This document shows, piece after piece, positions 28,949 to 40,702 of a DNA stretch of 54,375 nucleotides. The notes beneath the pieces were generated by a model, which was given only the letters and a program-made list of their open reading frames with translations, had not been told where the DNA came from and ran no database searches. Source of the DNA: Ereboglobus sp. (lineage in GTDB: Bacteria; Verrucomicrobiota; Verrucomicrobiia; Opitutales; Opitutaceae); contig JARKRC010000038.1 in the NCBI GenBank assembly GCA_029974595.1, positions 1-54,375 of the forward strand, in the 5' to 3' direction. Made by a program: the position numbers and the translations under genes. Each line of letters begins with the position of its first letter. The stretch's first letter is position 1.

Positions 28949-29422
28949 ATGCCTATATCCGTTGGTTCCAAAGCACCCGATTTCACGCTCAAATCCAAAA
29001 CCGCCGCCGGCATCGCCGACATCAAGCTCAGCGACAATTTTGGCAAAAAACAGACGGTCGTCCTCTTCTTCCCGCTCGCATTCACCAGCGTGTGCACGCA
29101 GGAGATGTGCGACACCTCCGGCGGCCTCGGCGAATATGAGAGCCTCGGCGCCGACGTGATCGCGATCAGCGTGGACAGCCCGTTTGCGCAGGAAGCCTGG
29201 GCCAAGGCCAATGGCATCAAGCTCCGCCTCGCCTCCGATCTCAACAAGACCACCGCCGCCGCCTACGGCGTGCTTCTCGACGACCTCCTGGGCCTTGGCA
29301 GCACCGCCGCGCGCGCCGCGTTCGTCATCGGCAAGGACGGCGTCGTGAAATACGCCGAGCAGACGCCCACGCCGAAAGACCTCCCGAACTTCGCCGCGAT
29401 CAAGGCGGCCCTCGCCAAGTAA
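28949..29422 (+). CDS. Peroxiredoxin (AhpC/TSA family, AhpE-like)
   Basis: Thiol peroxidase of 157 residues that reduces hydrogen peroxide or organic peroxides. The active-site region is FFPLAFTSVCTQEMC, with P42, T46 and the peroxidatic cysteine C49. A second cysteine at C54, five residues on, is close enough to serve as a resolving cysteine as in some Prx types, but this is uncertain. N-terminal VGSKAPDFTLKS and C-terminal FVIGKDGVVKYAE are standard for the family. It appears monocistronic and precedes the aconitase gene, whose iron-sulfur cluster is peroxide-sensitive; the two are separated by a repeat-rich spacer. Confidence 0.93.
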   Translation: MPISVGSKAPDFTLKSKTAAGIADIKLSDNFGKKQTVVLFFPLAFTSVCTQEMCDTSGGLGEYESLGADVIAISVDSPFAQEAWAKANGIKLRLASDLNKTTAAAYGVLLDDLLGLGSTAARAAFVIGKDGVVKYAEQTPTPKDLPNFAAIKAALAK

Positions 29423-29429
29423 GCTTCGC

Positions 29430-29630
29430 AAATCACAAATCCCAAGTTCCAAATCCCAAATAAATTCCAAATCATAACCGCAAATTCCAAAGGGGAGGCT
29501 GCGCTTCGTTGGCAGACTGGAAGTCTGCGCTACGGCCCTGGTGCGCTCCGACTCGGGTTGTTTGATTTGGAATTTGGTTATTGGGATTTGTGATTTTTCC
29601 GGGATTTGGTCATTGGGATTTGGAATTTCC
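29430..29630. repeat. Intergenic inverted repeat of ATTTGG/CCAAAT-rich sequence
   Basis: The left half (29430-29488, AAATCACAAATCCCAAGTTCC and onward) is the inverse of the right half (29561-29630, GATTTGGAATTTGG ... ATTGGGATTTGTGATTTT). Between them is a small hairpin, GCAGACT-GGA-AGTCTGC. It nearly fills the spacer between the peroxiredoxin and aconitase genes. It does not encode the N-terminus of aconitase, although the frame is open through its right half. Confidence 0.65.
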
Positions 29631-29697
29631 AGTCTCTCGCCAACATTCCGCAAGCCGTTCAACCAGCCGCACCGCACCCGCACACCGTTTCCGCACC

Positions 29698-32547
<2,850 letters not shown>

Positions 32548-32580
32548 AAGGCGGCACGAAATGGGCGGAAGATTTTCCGA

Positions 32581-33159
32581 ATGATTCGCGTTGATCTGCA
32601 TCCCTTCGCGACCGAAAAATCCCCGCTTCAATCAATGCCCGAGGCCGCAAAACCGGTTTATCTTGTCGATGCGTATTCCGATCCCGTCGTGATTCGCGTG
32701 GAAGGCCGCGCGTCGTTCCAAAACAGCGCGAGCCTGCATGACTTCATCGCGGAGTGCGTTCGCAAGGGCAGGGTCCGGTTTGTGGTCGATTTCGAAAAAT
32801 GCGACAGCATGGACAGCACGTTTCTCGGCGTGCTCGCCGGCGCCGCGATGAAACTTCGCAAAACGGATGCCTCCGGGCCGGCTGGAGGCGGTTCGCTCGT
32901 CCTCGCGCGCATGAGCCGGCGCAACCTCGAACTCGCCCGCAATCTCGGCCTGCATCATCTCGCGACAATCGACTGCGGCGATTTTCCCATGAATTTTGGC
33001 GCTCCTCTCGCACCGCTCTCGCCCAAGGCGCTGACGGCAATCGAATCCGCCAGGCTCGCGCTCAAGGCCCACGAAAACCTGCTCGAAGCCGACGAGGCCA
33101 ACCGTGCCAAATTCCAGGATGTCGTTGCCTTCCTGAAAAACCGAATCGATCAAAAATAA
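32581..33159 (+). CDS. STAS-domain protein
   Basis: The 192-residue protein resembles anti-sigma-factor antagonists. The STAS core runs from about 25 to 130 (VIRVEGRASFQNSASLHDFI, VRFVVDFEKCDSMDSTFLGVLAGAAMKL). It contains the DSTFLG loop, where the phosphorylatable Ser/Thr of SpoIIAA-type proteins lies. A charged helical tail (about 150-192) is additional. A later ATG at 32635 (MPEAAKPVYLVDAY) starts directly on the domain and is an alternative. No partner anti-sigma kinase or phosphatase is nearby. It follows acnA by 33 bp and may be cotranscribed. A regulatory role by partner switching is inferred from the fold only. Confidence 0.8.
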   Translation: MIRVDLHPFATEKSPLQSMPEAAKPVYLVDAYSDPVVIRVEGRASFQNSASLHDFIAECVRKGRVRFVVDFEKCDSMDSTFLGVLAGAAMKLRKTDASGPAGGGSLVLARMSRRNLELARNLGLHHLATIDCGDFPMNFGAPLAPLSPKALTAIESARLALKAHENLLEADEANRAKFQDVVAFLKNRIDQK

Positions 33160-33281
33160 AAGGCCGCATCGGTTTGTTTTTTAGGATTCACCACAAAGAT
33201 TAGAAATCGGACGATGCACGCGGGATGCGCACGCTCCCACTTTCTAATTCTTAATTTCTACTTCCTACTTTCTCGTCTCCA

Positions 33282-34127
33282 TCATGGCAGCCAGGGGAAT
33301 TTGCGGACGTCGGGTTTGCGTTTTTCCCGCTGGGCGCTGTGGAATTCCTTGGCCTCGTCGGTCATGTAATAGAGCAGGGTGGCGTTGCCGGCGAGTTCCT
33401 GGATGCCGCTCTGGCCGTCCACGTCGGCGTTGAAGGCGCTCTTGAGGCAGCGGATCGCGAGCGGGCTGTGGTTGAGGATTTCGCGCGCCCACTTCACGCC
33501 CTCGGCTTCGAGTCGGGCGACGGGGACGACGGTGTTGACGAGTCCCATGTCGAGGGCTTGTTGCGCGGTGTATTGACGGCAGAGATACCAGATTTCGCGC
33601 GCTTTTTTCTGGCCGACAATGCGCGCCAGATAGCTCGATCCGAAGCCGCCGTCGAAGCTGCCCATCTTGGGGCCAACCTGGGAGAAAATGCCATTGTCCG
33701 CGGCGATGGTGAGGTCGCAGACGAGGTGCAGGACATGCCCGCCGCCGACGGCGTAACCGGCGACGAGCGCGATCACGACCTTGGGCATGGAGCGGATGAG
33801 CTTTTGCAGGTCGAGGACATTGAGGCGCGGCACGCCGTCGTCGCCGACATAACCGGCATGGCCGCGGACGGCCTGGTCGCCGCCGGAGCAGAAGGCGTAT
33901 TTGCCGTCGGTGTGCGGGCCTGCGCCGGTGAGGAGCACGACGCCGACGGACTGGTCTTCGCGGGCGTCGGCGAAGGCGTCATACATTTCGAACACAGTTT
34001 GGGGGCGGAAGGCGTTGCGCTTTTCGGGACGGTTGATCGTGATTTTCGCAATGCCATCAGCCTTGTGATAGAGGATGTCGGCGTATTTCTTCGCGACGGG
34101 TGTCCAGGTGATGGTCGTGTTGGTCAT
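33282..34127 (-). CDS. menB: 1,4-dihydroxy-2-naphthoyl-CoA synthase
   Basis: MenB closes the second ring of menaquinone by converting o-succinylbenzoyl-CoA to 1,4-dihydroxy-2-naphthoyl-CoA. The 281-residue crotonase-fold protein has the diagnostic [16 protein letters not shown] and [22 protein letters not shown]. It also has [20 protein letters not shown] and the C-terminal [16 protein letters not shown], close to the E. coli enzyme throughout. The start at 34127 gives [18 protein letters not shown]. No other menaquinone genes are in the window. It is divergent from the GntR/ABC operon across 138 bp that contain a strong palindrome. Confidence 0.96.
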   Translation of the reverse strand: MTNTTITWTPVAKKYADILYHKADGIAKITINRPEKRNAFRPQTVFEMYDAFADAREDQSVGVVLLTGAGPHTDGKYAFCSGGDQAVRGHAGYVGDDGVPRLNVLDLQKLIRSMPKVVIALVAGYAVGGGHVLHLVCDLTIAADNGIFSQVGPKMGSFDGGFGSSYLARIVGQKKAREIWYLCRQYTAQQALDMGLVNTVVPVARLEAEGVKWAREILNHSPLAIRCLKSAFNADVDGQSGIQELAGNATLLYYMTDEAKEFHSAQREKRKPDVRKFPWLP

Positions 34128-34217
34128 AAAAAATCGAATGCGCACGATGCAGCCGTGAGGTTGTGACGTCAACGATGCGAAGAAACGGCGCGGTTCGTTA
34201 AAAAACTTGCCAGACAA

Positions 34218-34248
34218 TCAATCGTCCTATTGGAACTAGGACAGTTGA
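34218..34248. promoter_or_regulatory. Candidate GntR-type operator, 31-bp palindrome
   Basis: TCAATCGTCCTA (34218-34229) and TAGGACAGTTGA (34237-34248) are inverted copies matching at 10 of 12 positions around a 7-bp centre, with perfect inner arms GTCCTA/TAGGAC. It ends 17 bp before the ATG of the GntR-family gene, the expected place for autoregulation of the regulator/ABC operon. It lies 91 bp from the divergent menB start, so it might touch both promoters. Confidence 0.6.
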
Positions 34249-34265
34249 TTTGCCGACTTTTTCCC

Positions 34266-34649
34266 ATGCTGCCCTTTTCCGTAGAAATCAAACCCGGCCT
34301 GCCCATTGCGGAACAAGTTGTGTTCGCGGTGAAGAAGGCCGTTGCCATGGGGCAACTGCGCCCGGGTGATCCGTTTCCTTCGATCAGGCAATTCAGCCAG
34401 GAATTGAAAATAAACCCGAACACGGCGCACAAGATTATCGCCGCGCTCGTGTCGGAATGTGTGCTCATGACAACTCCGGCGGTTGGCACGATCGTTGTGG
34501 AACCGCCTCCGGGAAGCCGTCGGGAAAAGGCTGAATTTCTAAATGCCGAGATCGAGCGCTTGGTCGTGGAAGCCTCGAACCTCGGGCTCGCTCCAACCGA
34601 ACTGAAAGCAGCCATCGACCGGCACTGGAAAAAAATCGGCGGCGCGTGA
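34266..34649 (+). CDS. GntR-family regulator, YtrA/YhcF type
   Basis: Small regulator of 127 residues. The N-terminal winged helix is complete (LPIAEQVVFAVKKAVAMGQL, PFPSIRQFSQELKINPNTAHKII), followed by a short helical tail (about 75-127) instead of a ligand-binding domain. This is the YtrA subclass, which nearly always controls an adjacent ABC transporter operon. The start at 34266 (MLPFSVEIKPG) is preferred; an upstream ATG at 34230 would overlap the palindrome. It is followed 16 bp later by the ATPase gene. The palindrome just upstream is the likely binding site. Confidence 0.92.
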   Translation: MLPFSVEIKPGLPIAEQVVFAVKKAVAMGQLRPGDPFPSIRQFSQELKINPNTAHKIIAALVSECVLMTTPAVGTIVVEPPPGSRREKAEFLNAEIERLVVEASNLGLAPTELKAAIDRHWKKIGGA

Positions 34650-34665
34650 TTTCCCCATTCTTCAC

Positions 34666-35568
34666 ATGAACATAATAGAAACCCTGAATCTGTCGCATAT
34701 GTATGGACGAACCGAGGCGGTGCGTTCGCTTACCTTTTCCGTTCCCAAAGGCGGCGCGTGCGCGCTGCTCGGGCAGAATGGAGCGGGCAAGACGACGACC
34801 CTAAAAATGCTGATGAATCTGCTGCGTCCGACTTGCGGTTCCGCAACCGTGCTGGGCGTCGATTCGCGCAAACTCGGCCCGGCCCAGTTTGCGCAAATCG
34901 GGTATGTCTCGGAAACCCAGACCCTGCCCGCAGGCATGACTGTGCAGCGTTTTCTGGATTTTTGCCGTTCGCTTTATCCAAGCTGGGACAGGGAGCTTGA
35001 AGCGCGTTTGCTCGCGATTTTTGAGCTGCCGCCCGAGCGCAAACTCTCCGCGCTCTCGCGCGGCATGCGCATGAAGGCAATGCTGCTTTCGTCGCTCGCA
35101 TATCGCCCGCGACTGCTCGTGATGGACGAGCCGTTCAGCGGGCTCGATCCCGTGGCCCGCGAGGAACTGACGCAAGGCGTGCTCGAGCTCGCGGGCAGCG
35201 GGGATTGGGCGCTGCTCATTTCGTCGCACGACATTGACGATGTGGAGAGGCTTGTTGAAACCGTCGCGATCATTGACGCGGGCTCGTTGAAGCTGGCGGA
35301 GCCGGTCGTCTCGCTCCAGTCACGGTTTCGCCGCGTGGAAATAGCATCCTCGCAAATCGAAAATATCCATCCGCCCGGAACCTGCATCCACCCGCAACGA
35401 TCAGGAACTCTGTCCCGGTGGATAGAGACCGGATTCACACCCGGCACCGAGGGCATGTATCGCGCGGCCTTTCCCAGCGCGGGCATTTCCACGCATCCGA
35501 TGAGCCTCAAGGAAATCTATCTCGCGATCATGATGAAACACCATGCCGGAACGAAAGGAGCCATGTAA
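34666..35568 (+). CDS. ABC transporter ATP-binding protein
   Basis: ATPase subunit of 300 residues. It has Walker A GQNGAGKT (36-43) and a degenerate signature LSRGMRMKAM where LSGGQ is usual. Walker B with D-loop (LLVMDEPFSGLDP) and the switch histidine in SSHDIDDVE are present. The tail after about 215 (RFRRVEIASSQIENIHPPG) is a C-terminal regulatory extension as in Ytr/Ccm-type exporters. It lies between the GntR regulator and the permease (2 bp gap, with AAAGGAG as ribosome-binding site for the permease). Family context suggests export linked to envelope stress or drug response, but the substrate is unknown. Confidence 0.93.
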   Translation: MNIIETLNLSHMYGRTEAVRSLTFSVPKGGACALLGQNGAGKTTTLKMLMNLLRPTCGSATVLGVDSRKLGPAQFAQIGYVSETQTLPAGMTVQRFLDFCRSLYPSWDRELEARLLAIFELPPERKLSALSRGMRMKAMLLSSLAYRPRLLVMDEPFSGLDPVAREELTQGVLELAGSGDWALLISSHDIDDVERLVETVAIIDAGSLKLAEPVVSLQSRFRRVEIASSQIENIHPPGTCIHPQRSGTLSRWIETGFTPGTEGMYRAAFPSAGISTHPMSLKEIYLAIMMKHHAGTKGAM

Positions 35569-35570
35569 CC

Positions 35571-36284
35571 ATGCAAACCATGCGCGCATTATTGCTCAGG
35601 GATTTTCGAAGGTTCGGCCCGTTTGCGGCGGGCTGGTTTTTGTTTTATTTTTTCCAATCGGTCATCGCCCAGCAATCTTGGTTTCCCGAGTCTCTAAAAC
35701 CACTGCTGATCGCCGTCGTGTGGATGTCATGGCTGTTTTTAATCGCCATGATTATCCACGATGCGCGTCCCGTCGGCTCGGATGAGTTCTGGATGACGCG
35801 TCCGGTCTCGGGCACGCAGCTCTTCTTGGAAAAACTGGCGGTCGTGATCCTATTTTGCGTGCTGGCGCCGGGCATCATGCTGGCGCTTGCGCAGTCTCTC
35901 GGATTTGAGGGCAACGGCTGGCTCTGGTCGCGCGGGGTGAAAGCGAAGGAGTTGTCCGTGTGGGGACATTTGTTTTCCGTGTTGAACATCGCGCTTGTAT
36001 CGATGCTTCTCGCGACGCTGACGCGCAATAAAATCCAATACGTCATGGCCTTGTTTTTGAGCCCGCTTTTAATGGGGCTGGCCCTGCTTCCATTCGGGCG
36101 AATCGGCAAGTTTGCGCCGGTAGATCGTTCCGGGCTTTTTTCAGTCGTAATGACGGCGCTGACCGTTGGCGGATTTCTCTTTTTGATACATCGCCAATAT
36201 GCGCTCAGAAACAGAAAAAAAACGATCCTCTCATGCCTGGCGTTCATCCTGATCGCCTTAATTTTTATGGGAGCCCTTAAATAA
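35571..36284 (+). CDS. ABC transporter permease subunit
   Basis: Membrane protein of 237 residues that begins MQTMRALLLRDFRRFGPFAAGW at 35571. Six hydrophobic segments are visible: near the N-terminus, LIAVVWMSWLFLIAMII, AVVILFCVLAPGIMLALA, FSVLNIALVSMLLATL, YVMALFLSPLLMGLALL and the C-terminal pair. Weak sequence identity between such subunits is normal; the call rests on topology and on the gene order regulator-ATPase-permease. An AAAGGAG Shine-Dalgarno lies about 10 bp upstream, inside the end of the ATPase gene. It is the last gene of the operon, with 24 bp to the convergent phospholipase gene. Confidence 0.85.
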   Translation: MQTMRALLLRDFRRFGPFAAGWFLFYFFQSVIAQQSWFPESLKPLLIAVVWMSWLFLIAMIIHDARPVGSDEFWMTRPVSGTQLFLEKLAVVILFCVLAPGIMLALAQSLGFEGNGWLWSRGVKAKELSVWGHLFSVLNIALVSMLLATLTRNKIQYVMALFLSPLLMGLALLPFGRIGKFAPVDRSGLFSVVMTALTVGGFLFLIHRQYALRNRKKTILSCLAFILIALIFMGALK

Positions 36285-36308
36285 TATTGCGACAGCAGCG
36301 ATCGCGCC

Positions 36309-37583
36309 TCAGCGCACGAGGGAGACGCCGAAGCGGATGGTTTCGCTGCGCTTGTTGTAGTTGATGAGGCTTTCGCCGTAGCCGTTCCAATATTGGACGA
36401 GGAAGTAACCGGCAAAGTTCTTGAAGAGCACGTCGAGCGGATAGGTGAGATCGACCTGCATGGCGCCTCTCTTGAAATTCTGGCCGGCGCGCAGATAAAC
36501 GGCGAGGTTGACGCTGTCGTTTTTGCCAAGCGAGGCGGTGAGATCCATGTAGCCGCGATAATCGTTGAGGTCGGGGTTGTCGCCCATGTCGCCAATGTAG
36601 CCCCAGACGCGCGGCCCGAAGATCACGCGCCAGCCATCGAGGTTGCCGAAGGAAAACAGGGCGCGGGCGGTGACTTTGTTCATGCTGCGGGAGTCGGGGC
36701 CGTCGCGCCCGTTGGATTCGTGCGCGATGCCGGCCTGCAGGCCGAGCCAGTTGAAACCGCCGCCGGTGTTTTTCTCGGCAGGGGTCATGTAGGCGCAGAA
36801 GAGTTCGGGCATGTAGCTCGTATCGTAAAAGGGCGAGGACTCGGCGGTGATGTCCCAGAGCGAGCGTTGCGTGTAGGCGAAGCTGAGGCCTTTGAGGAAG
36901 GGGAATTTTTGCGCGAGATAACCTTCGTCGGCGAGAATCCGATACATGAAACTGAACTGGAATTTCGCGGCGGGAGCGTCGGGGCCGTAGATGAAATAAA
37001 TGGGTTCGTAGGTTGCGAAGTTGCCGAGGAAACTGCGTTTTACTTTTGCGATCGCGGGCGGCGGCGGGGTCTCGAGCGGCGCGGCCGCGGATGCGGGCGG
37101 CGTGGCGTCCGGGGGCGCGGAGTTGGAAATTTGTGTCGCGCCGGCTGTCGTGATGTCGAGGATGGCGCGCATTTGCGCGGGGTTTTGAATATCGAGGATT
37201 TGCCGGCCCGTGATTCCGGCGGGGAGCGCGGCTTCGTAAGCGTAGGATGCGAACTGGCGGCTGGCGAGGGTGTCGATGCCCCGGTCGTCCTTGGGATTGA
37301 TTACCAGGGTGACGGGCGTGGTCGCGCCGTCCTTGCCGGTGAGTCCGGCTTGGAGCGTGTCGGGGGCGTCGAAGTTCAGATCGTGGCCGGCGACGTTGAG
37401 TGCGACAAGGCTGACGGTGATCGTGCTGCCCGAGGGAACGGGCGCGCCGGGAACGATGAGGCTGAGGACGGGCAGGGCGGTTTCAGCGGCGTCCGCATGT
37501 TTTTGCGGGAAGGCGCGGGGCGTGCCGGCGATTGAAAGGCCGAGTACGAGGACGAGTGTGCGGAAGCGTGAGCCGTTTTTCAT
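36309..37583 (-). CDS. pldA: Outer-membrane phospholipase A1 with N-terminal extra domain
   Basis: OMPLA hydrolyses phospholipids that appear in the outer leaflet of the outer membrane. The 424-residue protein begins with a signal peptide (MKNGSRFRTLVLVLGLSIAGTPRAFP). The C-terminal half is the beta-barrel: YEPIYFIYG, FQFSFMYRIL, then the catalytic HESNGRDG (His and Ser two apart) with the downstream Asn in SRSMNKV. YFLVQYWNGYGESLINYN precedes the last strands. The chain ends in Arg rather than the usual aromatic residue. Before the barrel are about 120 residues of beta-rich sequence (SLIVPGAPVPSGSTITVSL, DLNFDAPDTLQAGL) and a Pro/Ala linker, absent from the E. coli enzyme. It starts 26 bp after the RND gene and is probably cotranscribed with the pump. 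Confidence 0.9.
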   Translation of the reverse strand: MKNGSRFRTLVLVLGLSIAGTPRAFPQKHADAAETALPVLSLIVPGAPVPSGSTITVSLVALNVAGHDLNFDAPDTLQAGLTGKDGATTPVTLVINPKDDRGIDTLASRQFASYAYEAALPAGITGRQILDIQNPAQMRAILDITTAGATQISNSAPPDATPPASAAAPLETPPPPAIAKVKRSFLGNFATYEPIYFIYGPDAPAAKFQFSFMYRILADEGYLAQKFPFLKGLSFAYTQRSLWDITAESSPFYDTSYMPELFCAYMTPAEKNTGGGFNWLGLQAGIAHESNGRDGPDSRSMNKVTARALFSFGNLDGWRVIFGPRVWGYIGDMGDNPDLNDYRGYMDLTASLGKNDSVNLAVYLRAGQNFKRGAMQVDLTYPLDVLFKNFAGYFLVQYWNGYGESLINYNKRSETIRFGVSLVR

Positions 37584-37609
37584 GTTTCCAATGGCGAGTG
37601 AGGCAATGA

Positions 37610-40600
37610 TCAGTTGCGCGCGGGCGCGTGAAGTTCCGCGACGGCTTTTTTGGCGCGTTCCTTCGCATGGTCGCGCGCGACGAAGGTGTAGATCGCGGGC
37701 AGGAGGAAGAGCGTGAAGAAGGTGCCGATGCTCATGCCGGTGACGATCACGAGGCCCATGCTGAAGCGGCTTTCGGCGCCCGCGCCGGTGGCGCGCAGGA
37801 GCGGGAGCACGCCGAGCACCATGGCGGCGGTGGTCATGAGGATGGGGCGGAGGCGGACGCCCGCGGCGTGCGCGATGGCCTGCCGTTTCGACATGCCCTG
37901 CTCCTGCATCTGGTTCGCGAACTCGACCATGAGGATGCCGTGTTTCGAGATGAGGCCGACGAGGGTGAGGAGGCCGACCTGCGTGTAAATGTTGAGCGTG
38001 GCGAATCCGAGGAAGAGAAACACGAGCGCGCCGGCGCAGGCCATGGGCACGGTGACGAGGATGATGACCGGGTCGCGGAAGCTTTCATACTGCGCCGCGA
38101 GCACGAGGAAGATGACGATGAGGGCGAGCGCGAAGGTGGCGGCGAGCGAGCTGCCTTCCTGCACGTATTGGCGCGATTCGCTTTTGTAATCGTGGCTGTA
38201 GCCGGCGGGGAAAACCTCCTTCGCCTGCTCGTTGAGCCATGAGACGGCTTCGCCGATGGCAACCATGGGATACATCTGGACGGTGGCGGCGTTGAGCTGC
38301 TGGAAGCGGTTGAGGAAACGCGGCTGAGTGGTGGGTTGCAGCGAGATGATCGTGGAGGCGGGGACGAGTTCGCCGCCGGAGGTGGAGATGTAATAATCGC
38401 CGAGCTGGTCGGCGTTGAGGCGGAAGGCGCGGGAGACTTGCGGCGTGACCTTGTAGGCGCGGCCCTGGATGGAGAAGCGGTTGACGTAGCCGCCGCCGAG
38501 CATGGAGCCGAGGTCGGCGCCGAGTTGCTGCATGTTGACGCCGATGGCGGCGGCCTTGTCGCGGTCGATGATGATGTCGGTTTGGGACTGGTCGTATTGG
38601 AGGTCGGTTTCGACGAAGGCGAATTTGCCGCTGGCGCGGGCGCGGCGCACGATTTCATCGGCGACTTCGAGGATGCGGATGTGGTCGTCGGTCGAGGCGA
38701 TCACGAACTCGACCGGGTAGCCGGTGGAGCCGGGGAGCGCGGGCGGGGGAAAGGCGCCGGTTTTCAGGCCGGCGATTTTGGCGGAATCCGCGGTGAGGAT
38801 GTTTGCCATGGCGACAGTGTCGCGCTGCCGGTCTTTCCAGGGCTTGAGCACCCAGCCGATAAAACCGGACGCGGGAGAGGGGACGCCCGCCATGGGATCG
38901 AAGCCGGTGATGGAGAAAAATTTGTCGGTTTCGGGGTAGCCTTTTATGAGTTTGTTGACTTCGCCGACTTGCATGGCGGCCTGCTCGGGGGAGGCGTTGG
39001 GGTTGCCGCTGAGGACGGCCATGACGAAGCCCTGATCCTCGGCGGGGGCGAGTTCGGACTGCGTCATCATATAAAAGGGCGCGATGGACAAAAGAATGAG
39101 CAGGACTATGACGAGCATCGCGGGGCGCTGGTCGAGGGCGATGGTGAGGAAGTTTTCGTAGGTTTTGCGGAGGCGCTGGAAGTTGCGGTCGAGAAACGCC
39201 TCGAAGCCGCGCGGGTTGCGGCTGTGCCGGAGGAGTTTCGAGCAGAGCATCGGCGAGAGCGTGAGCGCGACGAAGCCGGAGATGAGCACGGCGCCGGCAA
39301 GCGTGAACGCGAACTCGCGGAAGAGCGCGCCCGTGAGCCCGCCCTGGATGCCGATGGGCGCGTAAACGGCGGCGAGCGTGATCGTCATCGCGATGATCGG
39401 GCCGACGAGCTCGTGCGCGCCCTTGAGCGCGGCGTCGAACGGCGACATGCCCTCCTCGATGTGCCGGTGGATGTTTTCGACAACGACGATGGCGTCGTCA
39501 ACGACCAGCCCGATCGCAAGCACCATCGCGAGAAGCGTGAGAAGGTTGATCGTGAAGCCAAACGCGACCATGAGAATCGCGGAGCCGACGAGCGAGAGCG
39601 GGATGGCGACGATGGGGATGAAAACGGAGCGCAGCGACCCGAGGAAAAGGTAAATGACGAGGACGACGATGATCATGGCCTCGACGAGCGTCCAGATGAC
39701 CTCGTCGATGGAGTCGTTGATGAACTCCGTCGCGTCGTAGGCGATCATGGGCGTGATGCTGGAGGGCATTTGCGCGACGATTTCGGGCCAGAGGGCGCGG
39801 ACGCGCTTGATGACGTCGATGGGGTTTGCGGTGGGGAGCACGGAGATGGCCATGAAGGAGGCGTCGGAGCCGTCCATTTTCACGGAGGCGTCGTAGTCTT
39901 CGGCGCCGAGCTCGATGTCGGCGATGTCGGAGAGGCGGACGATTTCGTTGTTGTTTTGGAAAATGATGATGTCGGCAAACTCGGCGGCGGTGTGGAGGTC
40001 GGTGCGGGCGTTGAGGTTGGTGACGGTCATTTCGCCCTTGGTCTTGCCGACGGCGGAGAGGAAGTTTTGCGCGGCGAGGGACTGGCGGACTTGGAAGGGG
40101 CTGAGGTTGAGCGCGGCCATTTTGTCGGGTTTCAGCCAGATGCGCATGGCGAAGGTGCGCGCGCCCATGACCTCGGCTTTTTGCACGCCTTCGATGGCGC
40201 CGAGCTTGGGCTGCACGACGCGGATGAGATAGTCGGTGAGCTGGTTGGCCTGGAGGATGTCGCTCGCGAAACTGAGATACATGGACGCGGTGCTCTCGCC
40301 GACGGCGACGTCGAAGGTCGGGTCCTCGGCGTCGGCGGGGAGTTCGCCGCGCACCTTGTTCACCTTGGAGGTGATCTGGGTGAGCGCGGCGTTGGAGTCG
40401 TAGTTGAGGCGGAGCTTGGCCTTGACGATGGACATGCTGGGCGCGCTGACGGATTCGAGGTAATCGATGCCGTCGGCGGAGCCGATTTCGCGTTCGAGCG
40501 GCGTGGTGATGAAGCCGCGGACGAGTTCGGCGCTGGCCCCGGGGTAGATCGTCGTGACGCTGATGACGGCGTTGTTCGTGACGGGATATTGGCGCACGTT

Positions 40601-40696
40601 CATGCCCTTGATCGCGAGCCAGCCGGCGAGAAGCAGGAAGATGTTTACGACGAGCGAGAGGACGGGTCGTTTGATAAAAATGTCGGTGAAACGCAT
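37610..40696 (-). CDS. RND multidrug efflux transporter, AcrB/MexF family
   Basis: Proton-driven inner-membrane pump of 1028 residues. The start at 40696 gives MRFTDIFIKRPVLSLVVNIF, the standard opening. After it come the large periplasmic loop (QYPVTNNAVISVTTIYPGAS), the proton-relay segment GLVVDDAIVVVENIHRHIEEG with paired aspartates in TM4, the second half beginning near RPAMLVIVLLILLSIAPFY, and GLISKHGILMVEFANQMQE close to the C-terminus. It is the HAE1 type. The adaptor gene lies upstream across a 127-bp spacer with a long inverted repeat, and pldA lies downstream. No outer-membrane TolC-type gene is present here. Substrate unknown. Confidence 0.95.
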   Translation of the reverse strand: MRFTDIFIKRPVLSLVVNIFLLLAGWLAIKGMNVRQYPVTNNAVISVTTIYPGASAELVRGFITTPLEREIGSADGIDYLESVSAPSMSIVKAKLRLNYDSNAALTQITSKVNKVRGELPADAEDPTFDVAVGESTASMYLSFASDILQANQLTDYLIRVVQPKLGAIEGVQKAEVMGARTFAMRIWLKPDKMAALNLSPFQVRQSLAAQNFLSAVGKTKGEMTVTNLNARTDLHTAAEFADIIIFQNNNEIVRLSDIADIELGAEDYDASVKMDGSDASFMAISVLPTANPIDVIKRVRALWPEIVAQMPSSITPMIAYDATEFINDSIDEVIWTLVEAMIIVVLVIYLFLGSLRSVFIPIVAIPLSLVGSAILMVAFGFTINLLTLLAMVLAIGLVVDDAIVVVENIHRHIEEGMSPFDAALKGAHELVGPIIAMTITLAAVYAPIGIQGGLTGALFREFAFTLAGAVLISGFVALTLSPMLCSKLLRHSRNPRGFEAFLDRNFQRLRKTYENFLTIALDQRPAMLVIVLLILLSIAPFYMMTQSELAPAEDQGFVMAVLSGNPNASPEQAAMQVGEVNKLIKGYPETDKFFSITGFDPMAGVPSPASGFIGWVLKPWKDRQRDTVAMANILTADSAKIAGLKTGAFPPPALPGSTGYPVEFVIASTDDHIRILEVADEIVRRARASGKFAFVETDLQYDQSQTDIIIDRDKAAAIGVNMQQLGADLGSMLGGGYVNRFSIQGRAYKVTPQVSRAFRLNADQLGDYYISTSGGELVPASTIISLQPTTQPRFLNRFQQLNAATVQMYPMVAIGEAVSWLNEQAKEVFPAGYSHDYKSESRQYVQEGSSLAATFALALIVIFLVLAAQYESFRDPVIILVTVPMACAGALVFLFLGFATLNIYTQVGLLTLVGLISKHGILMVEFANQMQEQGMSKRQAIAHAAGVRLRPILMTTAAMVLGVLPLLRATGAGAESRFSMGLVIVTGMSIGTFFTLFLLPAIYTFVARDHAKERAKKAVAELHAPARN

Positions 40697-40702
40697 GATG
40701 GA

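Noticed and set aside
29581-29697. N-terminal extension of aconitase
   Set aside because: The frame is open only because the intergenic repeat lacks stops; the family start is the ATG at 29698.
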